DNA of 64,000 nt from Flavobacterium psychrophilum (GTDB lineage: Bacteria; Bacteroidota; Bacteroidia; Flavobacteriales; Flavobacteriaceae): positions 1-64,000 of the forward strand of contig CAMAWT010000005.1 of NCBI GenBank assembly GCA_945862065.1, read 5' to 3'. The notes beneath the pieces are model-generated. The model did no database searches and had not been told where the DNA came from. It saw nothing but the letters and a program-made list of their open reading frames with translations. A program made the position numbers and the translations under genes. Below are positions 19,116 to 28,300 of the stretch, piece after piece (positions within the stretch are counted from its first letter, which is position 1; each line of letters starts with the position of its first letter).

Positions 19116-20444
19116 ATGAAAAATATCTTTTTACTTTTGGTTTTTATGGTTTCGTTTTCGCTTTTTTCTCAAAAAGAGTTGCTTCAAGCGGGACCAATGG
19201 TGGGGTATTGCGAAATGAAAGAAGCCATGATTTGGGTTCAAACTACCAAAGAAGCCATTGTTAGAATTGACTATTTTGATACGGAAAATCCGAAAGAAAT
19301 TTTTTCGTCAACGGCACAAAAATCTGAAAGCAGTAATGCATTTACGAATCATATTATTTTAAATAAATTGCAACCCAGTAAACAGTATCATTATGATCTT
19401 TTTATAAATGGTAAAAAAGTAGTTTTACCTTATGAAACATCATTTTCTTCCAAGAAATTATGGATGTATCGTGAGGATGCGCCTGATTTTTCTGTAGCTT
19501 TCGGAAGTTGTAATTACATCAACGAAGAAGCCCTTGACCGACCAGGAAAAGGGTACGGAAACGGCTATCAAATTTTCGAAAGTATTCATGCTAAAAAGCC
19601 AAACATCATGATTTGGGGTGGCGACAATCTTTATTTACGAGAGGCAGATTGGGACAGTAAAACAGGAATTTATCACCGTTATACCCATTCCAGATCGATT
19701 AAAGAAATGCAACCACTTTTGGCAAGTACGCAACATTTTGCCATTTGGGACGATCATGATTTTGGTCCAAATGATGGTGACCGAAGTTTTTATTTTAAAT
19801 ATGAAACTCAAAATGCCTTTAAAGTCTTCTGGGCTAACAAAACATACGGAACAGATTCAAGTCAAAAAGAAGGTATTTATTCTACTTTTAATTGGGGAGA
19901 TGTTCAGTTTTTCTTGCTTGACGACCGTTTTTTTAAATTGCCAAACGACCGATTGACAGGCGAAAGAACCATTCTTGGTAACACACAACTAGAATGGTTG
20001 ATTGATGCATTGTCAAGTTCGAACGCTTCTTTTAAAGTAATTGTTATTGGCGGACAAGTTTTGAATACGGCTGCAAAATATGAGAATTATGAAACCTATC
20101 CCAAAGAAAAGCAAAGGTTACTTTCTGAAATTGAATCGAATAAAATTAAAGGCGTATTGTTTCTTTCTGGCGACCGACATTTTACTGAATTATCAAAACT
20201 AAATCGTGAAAATACATATCCGCTTTACGATTGGACGGTTTCGCCATTAACATCTGGTGTGGGTAATTCTTATAAAAACGAAATCAATACAAATAGGGTA
20301 GAAGGGAGCTTGTTTGCTCAAAATGATTTCGGAATTCTTTCTTTTTCAGGCGACAAAGGCAACCGTCAATTAAAATTAACGTTGTTTGATGCGCAAGGAA
20401 ACGAACTATGGAATAAAGTAATTACCAAAAAAGAGTTGGAATAA
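19116..20444 (+). CDS. PhoD-family phosphatase, exported
   Basis: A 442-residue metallophosphoesterase of the PhoD/alkaline phosphatase D group. After the signal peptide (SFSLFSQ) comes an N-terminal sandwich domain, then metal-ligand blocks: FGSCNYIN, WGGDNLYLRE (in place of the common GDN.YAD), WDDHDFGPNDGD and, near the C terminus, LSGDRHFTEL. It should release phosphate from phosphodiesters or monoesters in the periplasm or outside. The start at 19116 gives a good signal peptide; an upstream TTG in frame is less likely. It ends 1 bp before the convergent gene. Confidence 0.88.
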   Translation: MKNIFLLLVFMVSFSLFSQKELLQAGPMVGYCEMKEAMIWVQTTKEAIVRIDYFDTENPKEIFSSTAQKSESSNAFTNHIILNKLQPSKQYHYDLFINGKKVVLPYETSFSSKKLWMYREDAPDFSVAFGSCNYINEEALDRPGKGYGNGYQIFESIHAKKPNIMIWGGDNLYLREADWDSKTGIYHRYTHSRSIKEMQPLLASTQHFAIWDDHDFGPNDGDRSFYFKYETQNAFKVFWANKTYGTDSSQKEGIYSTFNWGDVQFFLLDDRFFKLPNDRLTGERTILGNTQLEWLIDALSSSNASFKVIVIGGQVLNTAAKYENYETYPKEKQRLLSEIESNKIKGVLFLSGDRHFTELSKLNRENTYPLYDWTVSPLTSGVGNSYKNEINTNRVEGSLFAQNDFGILSFSGDKGNRQLKLTLFDAQGNELWNKVITKKELE

Positions 20445-20445
20445 T

Positions 20446-20802
20446 TTAGTAATTGTTTCTGAACCAAACTTTCATCCATTCGCGTTTCAAAACCAAGAAT
20501 GCAACTTGATGCGACATTTCAAAAACATCAGTACCGTCAAGCTGTTTCACTTGTTCTTCTGGAACGTCAATAATGTATAAAAGGTTCAAATATTCAGCAA
20601 ATTTATATTGAATAAGTCGGAATATTTTATCGTGCAAAGCATTTTTCAATGCGTCAGGTGTAATGGAAATCGGTAAATCTATCGGTTCATTTGCAAAGTT
20701 AAAATCTTTGTTCAACTGCTCAATCAATTTCAAATATAAATGTTCTTTTTCTGCTTCCGTCAATAAATGGTCAATCGTTGCAGGAGCAATAAAATTAGGC
20801 AT
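20446..20802 (-). CDS. Conserved hypothetical protein
   Basis: A 118-residue protein with no signal peptide or membrane segment and a mostly helical look (leucine- and aromatic-rich, acidic N half). I do not recognise the family. It overlaps the end of the upstream polyprenyl synthase gene by 8 bp, which argues for translational coupling and a link to isoprenoid synthesis or simple operon partnership. It ends tail to tail with the PhoD gene 1 bp away, with no terminator hairpin between them. Confidence 0.7.
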   Translation of the reverse strand: MPNFIAPATIDHLLTEAEKEHLYLKLIEQLNKDFNFANEPIDLPISITPDALKNALHDKIFRLIQYKFAEYLNLLYIIDVPEEQVKQLDGTDVFEMSHQVAFLVLKREWMKVWFRNNY

Positions 20803-21769
20803 TTCGGTTCATTAATTTTTCGCCAAACATTTTTAAAACTACTTTTTTATCATCACCAATGTGCATTTTTTCTAAAGTTTCAAAGGCTTTAAAAGTATAT
20901 TCTTCAATCGCTTTTTGAGTGGCAACAGACGCGCCAGAGGCATCAAATAATTGTTTTACAGAATTTATTTTATCCGTATTATCAGTAGGCTGAATCGAAA
21001 ACAAATGCAGCAATTGTTCTCTCTCACTTGCGCTTCCAAATTCTTTTGCTTTTAAATAAAGATAGGTTTTTTTATTCTCAATAATATCACCGCCTACTTG
21101 TTTTCCAAATGTTTTTGGGTCACCAAATGCGTCCAAATAATCATCTTGTAGTTGAAATGCAATCCCTAAATTCAACCCAAAAGCATAAATTAACTCGGCA
21201 TTTTCTTCACTTGCTTTGGCAACAATAGCACCCATTTTCATTGCGGCACCAACCAAAACCGCTGTTTTACACTCAATCATTTTCAAGTATTCTGTAATAG
21301 TAACATCATCTCGGGTTTCAAAATCAACATCATATTGTTGTCCTTCACAAACCTCCAAAGCTGTTTTACTAAACAATTTTGCTAAATCTCTAAAAATAAA
21401 CGGCTCATAATTCTCAAAATGCTGATATGCCAAAATTAACATAGCATCACCAGACAAAATCCCGGTGTTAACGTTCCATTTTTCATGAACCGTTTCATTA
21501 CCACGACGCAACGGCGCGTCATCCATAATATCATCATGAACCAATGAAAAATTATGAAAAACCTCAATAGCAGTCGCCGCTTGTATAGACTCTTTGCAAT
21601 CTACATCAAAAATTTCAGTCGCCATTAAAGTCAATACCGGTCGCATTCTTTTACCACCAATGGACAAAATATAATCAATCGGATCATATAAGTTTTTAGG
21701 CTCTTTGGTCAAAGACAACCCAGCAAAATAATCAGAAATAACTTCTTGATAATAAGAAATAGAATGCAT
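20795..21769 (-). CDS. Polyprenyl (all-trans) diphosphate synthase
   Basis: Condenses isopentenyl diphosphate with allylic diphosphates to make a longer isoprenyl chain. The 324-residue protein carries both aspartate-rich motifs of the family: DDIMDD at residues 79-84 followed by RRG, and QDDYLD at 208-213. The length suits a geranylgeranyl-, farnesyl- or medium-chain synthase; residues before the first Asp motif (FHNFSLVH) would set chain length, and I cannot fix the product. I chose the ATG at 21769 over an upstream GTG. The upstream gap holds a structured repeat and then the divergent tetR promoter. Confidence 0.92.
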   Translation of the reverse strand: MHSISYYQEVISDYFAGLSLTKEPKNLYDPIDYILSIGGKRMRPVLTLMATEIFDVDCKESIQAATAIEVFHNFSLVHDDIMDDAPLRRGNETVHEKWNVNTGILSGDAMLILAYQHFENYEPFIFRDLAKLFSKTALEVCEGQQYDVDFETRDDVTITEYLKMIECKTAVLVGAAMKMGAIVAKASEENAELIYAFGLNLGIAFQLQDDYLDAFGDPKTFGKQVGGDIIENKKTYLYLKAKEFGSASEREQLLHLFSIQPTDNTDKINSVKQLFDASGASVATQKAIEEYTFKAFETLEKMHIGDDKKVVLKMFGEKLMNRNA

Positions 21770-21832
21770 TGGATACAAGTTTATTTGAACCACAAAATTA
21801 AACTAATTTATAGAAATATCACGTAATTTTTT

Positions 21833-21960
21833 TGGGCATGCCACCAATTGCCAGAAATTTAGTTGGCGCATACTGGCAATTGCTGTCGGGCTCTCGGCTA
21901 TATCTCTTGCTCCGCTGACGCTACACAAGAGGATACCGCCTCCATCCCTCATGCAAACCT
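21833..21960 (-). repeat. Structured intergenic repeat, double-hairpin form
   Basis: A complete copy on the minus strand. Outer stem GAGGG.../CCC, loop ATGGA opposite GAGAG, middle stem GGC/GCC, second loop GGT opposite ATA, inner stem CTCTTG/CAAGAG (21926-21931 with 21904-21909). Past CCCGAC comes the second hairpin, CAATTGCCAG (21845-21854) with CTGGCAATTG (21873-21882), closed by the flank GGCATGCCC and an A-run. It lies in the divergent gap between the polyprenyl synthase and tetR starts. Confidence 0.8.
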
Positions 21961-22020
21961 CGATGAAACTGTCATTTTTCTTTCAATGTTAAATTCATAT
22001 TAAATTATTAAAAATACTTT

Positions 22021-22060
22021 GGAAACTATTTTGGTATTAAAAGTTTCCGAAGTACATTTG
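22021..22060 (+). promoter_or_regulatory. tetR efflux operon promoter with overlapping operator
   Basis: A flavobacterial promoter: TTG at 22031-22033, 19 bases, then TACATTTG at 22053-22060 (TAnnTTTG). An inverted repeat, GGAAACT (22021-22027) and AGTTTCC (22042-22048) with a 14-base spacer, brackets the TTG element. A dimeric TetR repressor bound there would block polymerase, so this is a good candidate for the self-regulating operator of the adjacent regulator. Confidence 0.7.
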
Positions 22061-22079
22061 CACCCGATTTACATCAGCC

Positions 22080-22676
22080 ATGAAAGAAAAAATCATCCAA
22101 AAAGCAACAGATATGTTCTTAAAACTAGGTTTTAAGAGCGTTACTATGGATGATATTGCCAGTGAAATGTGCATTTCAAAAAAAACCATTTACAAATATT
22201 TTTGTCAAAAAGAAGCATTGATTAACGAATCTACAGATGCTTTTCATGACGAGTTGAACAACGGAATTCAAAAGATAATCGATACGGGTTATAATGCAAT
22301 TCACGAAAATTTCGAAATCAGAAAAATGTTCAAAGAAATGATGAGAGCTACAGTAACCTCTCCTCTTTATCAATTAAAAAAACATTATCCAGATATTTAT
22401 TTCAAAGTCGCCAACCGATCAACAAATGATTGCAAATCTATTTTTGAAATCAACATAGCAAAAGGAATTTCGGAAGGATTGTACAGAACTGAAACAAATA
22501 TTGAAGCGGCAGTATTTTTTTATTACACCTTGATATTCAGCATCAACGAAAATACCATTTCAGAAAAAGAAGCAAAAAGATTAGAATTATTGGCACTTGA
22601 GTACCATATCAGAGCAATTGCCACCCCACTCGGAATTTTAGAATTAGAAAAACAATTATCAAAACCAAATATTTAA
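22080..22676 (+). CDS. TetR family transcriptional regulator of the efflux operon
   Basis: A 198-residue TetR-type regulator. The N-terminal helix-turn-helix domain is clear (ATDMFLKLGFKSVTMDDIA then CISKKTIYKYFCQKEALI, about residues 8-50); the rest is the helical ligand-binding and dimer domain. It is the first gene of the tetR-tolC-hlyD-RND set and its stop is 3 bp before the tolC start. The expected role is to repress its own operon until an inducing compound binds. The likely operator is in the promoter just upstream. Confidence 0.92.
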   Translation: MKEKIIQKATDMFLKLGFKSVTMDDIASEMCISKKTIYKYFCQKEALINESTDAFHDELNNGIQKIIDTGYNAIHENFEIRKMFKEMMRATVTSPLYQLKKHYPDIYFKVANRSTNDCKSIFEINIAKGISEGLYRTETNIEAAVFFYYTLIFSINENTISEKEAKRLELLALEYHIRAIATPLGILELEKQLSKPNI

Positions 22677-22679
22677 TTA

Positions 22680-24020
22680 ATGAAAAATAAATTTATTTTA
22701 TTTATGCTTTTGTTGGTAGCAACCGTATTTGCACAAGACAAAAAAGGCAGTTATTCTTTTTCGCTGAAAGAAGCTGTAAACCATGCGTTGCAAAATAACT
22801 ATTCTGCAATAAATGCCAACAGAGATATTGAAGCAGCAAAAAAGAAAAAATGGGAAATAACAACTTTGGGATTGCCCCAAGTTAACGGCGCAATTGGATA
22901 TCAAAACAATATTGAAATCCAAAAATCATTAATTCCTGCAGAAATTTTTGGAGGAACGCAGGGAACTTTTCAAGAAGTTGCATTTGGAGTAAAACACAAC
23001 ATGAACGCAAGTTTGACTTTGACTCAGTTAATTTTTGATGGTTCATATTTAGTTGGTTTACAATCAGCAAAAACCTATCTTAAAATATCAGAAAACGCAA
23101 AAGTAAAAACCAATCAAGAAATTACCGAAATGGTTATCAATTCTTATGGGAACGTTCTTTTGGCAGACGAAAGCATCCTGATATTAGACAAAAACAAACA
23201 AAATCTTGAGAAAACCTTGTTTCAAACCAATGAAATTTTTAAAAACGGTTTTATAGAAGAAGAAAATGTAGAGCAATTGCAAATCACATTGACGTCCTTA
23301 AACAATTCATTAAAAAATGTCATTCGCCAACGTACCATTGCATTAAATATGTTGAAATTATTACTTGGTATTGATTTGGACGAAACCTTATTGCTAACAG
23401 AAAAACTTGAAGCTGTGAGTCAAAATAATGTAGATCTTCAGTTACTATCAACGTCATACGATGTAAACAATTCTATTGATTATCAAATTGGTAAAAATAT
23501 AGAGCAATCGAAAGAAATATTTTTAAGACTTGAAAAAAGTAAGGCTTTACCATCTATTGGAGCTGCTTTGAATTTTGGTTATAATGGTTTTGGAAGTAAT
23601 TTTAATTTCTTTTCTGGTAATCAAAGATGGTTCAATTATTCCAATTTGGGAGTAAGTATGTCCATCCCAATTTTTAGTAGTTTAGGCAGAAGTGCAAAAA
23701 CGCAACAAGCTCAAATTGCACTGGACCAATCTAGAACCGATTTGACGCAAACGCAACAAAAATTGGAATTACAATTTGCAAAAGCAAAAAGTGATTATGA
23801 ATTTAGTTTGGAGCAATTAACAAATGCGAAAAGCAATTTAAAGTTGGCAGAACGCATCGAAAACAAAAATGGAATCAAGTTTAAAGAAGGTCTTTCATCA
23901 AGTTTTGAACTAACAGAAGCCCAACGCCAACTGTATGCAACGCAACAAAGTTACTTGCAAGCAATGCTTGATGTAATCAATAAAAAAGCAACTTTAGAAA
24001 AACTTATAAGTAAAAATTAA
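22680..24020 (+). CDS. TolC-family outer-membrane efflux channel
   Basis: A 446-residue outer-membrane efflux protein. The signal peptide ends ATVFAQ. Two repeats with long helices (FSLKEAVNHALQNN, and later FAKAKSDYEFSLEQLTNAKS) and the strand segments expected of TolC trimers are present, with the C-terminal QAMLDVINKKATLEKLI helix typical of the family. It provides the exit duct of a tripartite pump whose adaptor and inner-membrane transporter follow immediately. Confidence 0.92.
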   Translation: MKNKFILFMLLLVATVFAQDKKGSYSFSLKEAVNHALQNNYSAINANRDIEAAKKKKWEITTLGLPQVNGAIGYQNNIEIQKSLIPAEIFGGTQGTFQEVAFGVKHNMNASLTLTQLIFDGSYLVGLQSAKTYLKISENAKVKTNQEITEMVINSYGNVLLADESILILDKNKQNLEKTLFQTNEIFKNGFIEEENVEQLQITLTSLNNSLKNVIRQRTIALNMLKLLLGIDLDETLLLTEKLEAVSQNNVDLQLLSTSYDVNNSIDYQIGKNIEQSKEIFLRLEKSKALPSIGAALNFGYNGFGSNFNFFSGNQRWFNYSNLGVSMSIPIFSSLGRSAKTQQAQIALDQSRTDLTQTQQKLELQFAKAKSDYEFSLEQLTNAKSNLKLAERIENKNGIKFKEGLSSSFELTEAQRQLYATQQSYLQAMLDVINKKATLEKLISKN

Positions 24021-24062
24021 TTCAATTATAAAATGATATTTCAATTTCAAAATAACTCAAAA

Positions 24063-25205
24063 ATGGCAAACAAAATCACCTTACTTGCTGCAATTTCATT
24101 CTTCGTAATGTCATGTGGTAACAAAGAAAACACCCAAACGATTGACCAATTAATTGATGCTAAAAACACCAAAGAATTACAAGCAAAAAAATCTTTAATT
24201 CAAGCTGATTTGGCTAAAATTGAAGCGGCTTTAGCAACCTTAAATGTAAAGAAAAACGAGGCTTTAGTTTCTGTAATGACCGTTAAAGACACACTTTTCA
24301 ATCATTATTTGGATATTCAAGGAAATGTTGATACCAATCAAAACATGATGATTCAACCTGAAATACCTGGAACTTTAGTTGCACTTAATGTAAAAGCAGG
24401 GCAGCGAGTAAGTAAAGGTCAAGTTTTAGGACGAGTGGATGATGGCGGATCTAGCGAACAAGTGGCTAGTTTAGAAACGCAATACCAATTGGCTAAAACT
24501 ACTTTTGAAAGACAAAAAAATCTTTGGAATCAAAAAATTGGTTCTGAAATCCAGTATTTACAAGCACAAACACAAATGTTAAGTTTGCAACGATCAGTAA
24601 ATCAAGCCAAAGCGATGTTAAGCAAAACGGTTATTCGTGCGCCATTTTCAGGAACCATTGATGAGGTTTTTGTAGAAAGAGGTCAGGTAGTAGCTGCAGG
24701 ACCACAAGGATTAATGCGTATTGTGAATTTGAGCAACATGTATGTATCTACATCAGTACCAGAAAGTTATATTGGAAAATTGAAAGTAGGTACAGAAGTA
24801 GATGTTTTCTTAACTTCATTAAACAAAAGTTATGTAGGAAAAGTAAGACAAGTAGGAAATTTTGTAAACCCAAATAACCGAAGTTTTGGTATCGAGGTAA
24901 GCATTCCAAATCCGGAAAATTTATTACGACCAAACCAAGTCGCTAAATTAAAAATAATAGATTACACAGTCAAAAACGCTATTGTAGTTCCAACAAATGT
25001 GATTCAAGAAGACGGAAAAGGAAATAAATATGTTTTCGTAGCAACAGATATTAAAGGTAACACAGCCATTGCAAAACAAGTAATCGTAACTATTGGAAAA
25101 TCATCTAATAATGTAACGGAAATAAAAAATGGTTTATCAGTTGATGATGTAATTGTTACAGAAGGTGTAAATACTATATCTGAAGGGATGAAGTTGAATT
25201 TCTAA
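24063..25205 (+). CDS. RND efflux periplasmic adaptor (HlyD/MexA type), lipoprotein
   Basis: A 380-residue membrane-fusion protein linking the RND pump to TolC. The start at 24063 gives a lipoprotein signal with lipobox VMSC (Cys18). A coiled-coil segment lies at about residues 28-70, then a split lipoyl domain (GTLVALNVKAGQRVSKGQVL and IRAPFSGTIDEVFVERGQVV), a beta-barrel domain (VGTEVDVFLTSLNKSYVGKV) and the membrane-proximal end. The coiled coil placed before the first lipoyl half, in addition to the usual hairpin, is notable. It sits between tolC and the RND gene. Confidence 0.92.
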   Translation: MANKITLLAAISFFVMSCGNKENTQTIDQLIDAKNTKELQAKKSLIQADLAKIEAALATLNVKKNEALVSVMTVKDTLFNHYLDIQGNVDTNQNMMIQPEIPGTLVALNVKAGQRVSKGQVLGRVDDGGSSEQVASLETQYQLAKTTFERQKNLWNQKIGSEIQYLQAQTQMLSLQRSVNQAKAMLSKTVIRAPFSGTIDEVFVERGQVVAAGPQGLMRIVNLSNMYVSTSVPESYIGKLKVGTEVDVFLTSLNKSYVGKVRQVGNFVNPNNRSFGIEVSIPNPENLLRPNQVAKLKIIDYTVKNAIVVPTNVIQEDGKGNKYVFVATDIKGNTAIAKQVIVTIGKSSNNVTEIKNGLSVDDVIVTEGVNTISEGMKLNF

Positions 25206-25296
25206 AGCCTTAATCCTCAGGCGGAACTAGAGACTTTGTAAAAAAGTAAGAAGGCATAAAATTAATTTATTGATTATTAACATAAATTCCTATTCA

Positions 25297-25330
25297 CCCC
25301 TAGTAGGAGTTCCCCCATGGGGGTTAGGGG
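25297..25330. promoter_or_regulatory. Nested GC hairpin in front of the RND pump gene
   Basis: CCCCTA (25297-25302) pairs with TAGGGG (25325-25330), enclosing the perfect palindrome CCCCCATGGGGG (25312-25323). It ends 6 bp before the pump start, inside an otherwise tight operon with a 131-bp gap. It could tune translation or transcript processing between adaptor and pump genes, or be a small inserted repeat. Confidence 0.5.
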
Positions 25331-25336
25331 GCTTAT

Positions 25337-28300
25337 ATGAGTCACAAAAACAAAGAATTCGGTATTTCAAGTTGGGCAGTTGACAATCGCATCACTGTTT
25401 ACATACTAACTTTTATCATTATCGTCATGGGAACATTGGCATATCTCAATATGCCACGTGAAGATTTTCCAGAAATCTTAGAAAATAAAATCTTTATCTC
25501 GTCAATTTTTCCTGGAAATTCTGCCGAAGATGTTGAGAAATTAGTAACCAAACCATTGGAAGATCAATTTAAAAACATTTCGGGTGTAGAAAAAGTTACC
25601 TCAAGTTCGTATCAAGATTATGGATTGATTGTTGTTGAATTCAGCCAAAAAGTTACTATTGAAGAGGCCAAAGTATTAATAAAAGACAAAGTTGATCAGT
25701 CAAAAGCAAAAACCGATTGGCCTAATCTTGATAATGGGAGTAAAGTTGAACCGAATGTTTTTAACATCAATATTTCGGAAGAAGTTCCAATTTTAAATAT
25801 CAATCTGAAAGGGAATTACACCACACAACAACTTAAAAAATATGGGGAATATTTACAAGACGAAATCGAAAATGTTTCTGAAGTAAAGAAGGTGGATATT
25901 TTAGGTGTTGACGACAGAGAAGTTGAAATTGCAATCGATGTATTTAAAATGGGTGCAGCGCAAGTAAGTTTTGACGACATTCAAAATGCAGTAAAATACG
26001 AAAACATGACGCTCTCGGGCGGAAATTTGGTTTCCCAAGGTTCTAGAAATAACATCAGAATTGTTGGTGAAATTTCAAAACCAGAGCAACTTAATGAGGT
26101 TGTTGTAAAATCATTTGGAGGCACCGTTTATCTTAAAGACATTGCAAAAGTAAGCTTTAAAGAAAAAGAAAAAACTACGTACGCCCGCGAGTCAGGTCAA
26201 GAAGTGGTGATGCTAAATGTTAAAAAACGTTCGGGTCAAAACATGATTTCTGCCATAGATCAGGTTAAAGAAATTGTAAAAACAGCTCAAGAAAAAGTAT
26301 TGCCAAAAGATTTGAGTTTAAAAATGACAAACGACCAATCGGATAGTGTTGAACACCAAGTTAATGAATTGTCCAATCACATTATATTCGGAATTATATT
26401 GGTTATGATTGTATTGATGTTTACCATGGGACTTCGAAATTCATTATTTGTTGGAGCTGCCATTCCACTATCAATGTTGATGGCATTTGCCATTTTATCG
26501 GCTTTCGGCTTCACATTAAATACGATGGTGTTGTTCGGATTAGTAATGGGCTTAGGACTTCTTGTTGATGACGGTATTGTGGTTGTAGATAACGTTTTTG
26601 CAAATATGAAAAAAGGGATGAGCCGAATTCAAGCTTCCAAAATTGGAATTGGCGAAATAGCTTGGCCCGTTATTTCATCCACAGCAACAACTCTTGCGGC
26701 CTTTATTCCATTGGCATTGTGGCCTGGAACGGTTGGTAAATTTATGATCTACTTTCCTATTACATTGTCTTGCGTTCTTGGCGCCTCACTATTTGTGGCA
26801 ATGATTATCAACGCAGCCATGACGGGCGGTTTTATGGACATTGAAGATAGAAATATTAGTAGGTCAAAACTGAAAAGACAAACTTCAATTTTTTTATCAA
26901 TTGCATTGTTTTTCGGTATTTTTGGATATTTAATGCAAGGTGTTTTTGGGATAACAATTGGAGTTTCATTCTTGAGCGTAACTTTTTCAAAAGTAGTATG
27001 CCACCTTTCATTGATTTATGTCGGATTACTTTGGTGTTATCATTTGTTTTTATTCAAAGCGACCCAAGATTTCCAACATAGTTTTTTTCCAAGATTAGAA
27101 GCCAAATACCAAGTTTTCTTAGGTAAAATTTTAAATGGAAAACGAGCTACAATTGCATTGGTATCTATTATTGGATTGTTAATTTTTTCTTTTGTTTTAC
27201 TCGGAATTTTCCCAAGAGAAGTGTTGTTCTTTCCAAACAATGTACCAAAACAAAACATTGTTTATATCGAATATCCTCAGGGAACTGATATTTCCAAAAC
27301 AAACAAAGCCACTTTATTTGTTGAAAAACAAGTTATTGATGTACTCAAAAAATATGTTGACAAAAACACCAACGAAAATTTCTTGGCAGAAAGTATCGTT
27401 TCGCAAGTCGGAATGGGTGCAGGAAACCCAAATGTAGATGTAGGAAGTCAATCAGAATCGCCATTTAAAGGAAAAGTAACTGTAAATTTTGTTGAATTTA
27501 ACTTGCGTCGTGGTATTGATACAAACGTGATTTTAGAGGAAATTAGAAGCAAAGTTAAAGGAATTGCTGGCGCCAAAATCACCGTAGAAAAAGATGCTGC
27601 AGGACCACCTTCTGGTTATCCAATAAGTTTGCAATTGTCAGGATCAGATTACGATCAAATGTTAGTTGAAGCAAAAAAAGTAATTGGTTTTATCAATTCT
27701 AAAAATATTGAAGGTATTGAAAAACTGAATATTGATGTCAATAAAGAATCTCCAGAACTTGAAATGAAAATTGATAGAGTGGGTATTGGAAGTTTAGGTT
27801 CTTCAACAGGACAAGTAGGTTTCACAATGCGTCGTGCTATTTATGGTCAAGAAATTTCTACGTACAAAGAAGGAAAAGATGACTACAACATTACCATGCG
27901 TTTGCAAGAAGATCAGCGTAAAAACGAAGGTATTTTGTTCAATCAACCGGTCACTTTTAGAAACATGAACAATGGGCAAATCGTTCAGATTCCAATTTCG
28001 TCTATTTCGTCCACAGAAAAAAAATATACGTTCAATCAAATAAAACGAAAAAACTCAAAACGAGTAATGACCATTTATTCCAACGTTTTAACAGGAGCCA
28101 ACGGAGACGCAATTTCAAAGCAAATAGAAACCGCTCTACAAACTTCCAATTATAAAATGGCTGGCGATATTACCTATTCGTTTTCGGGAGAGCAAGAACA
28201 ACAGAAAAAAGATTCTAGCTTTTTGTTCGGAGCCCTGCTTTTAGCCTTGGCAAGTATTACTATTATTATTGTTTTACAGTTCAACTCGATTTCAAAAACA

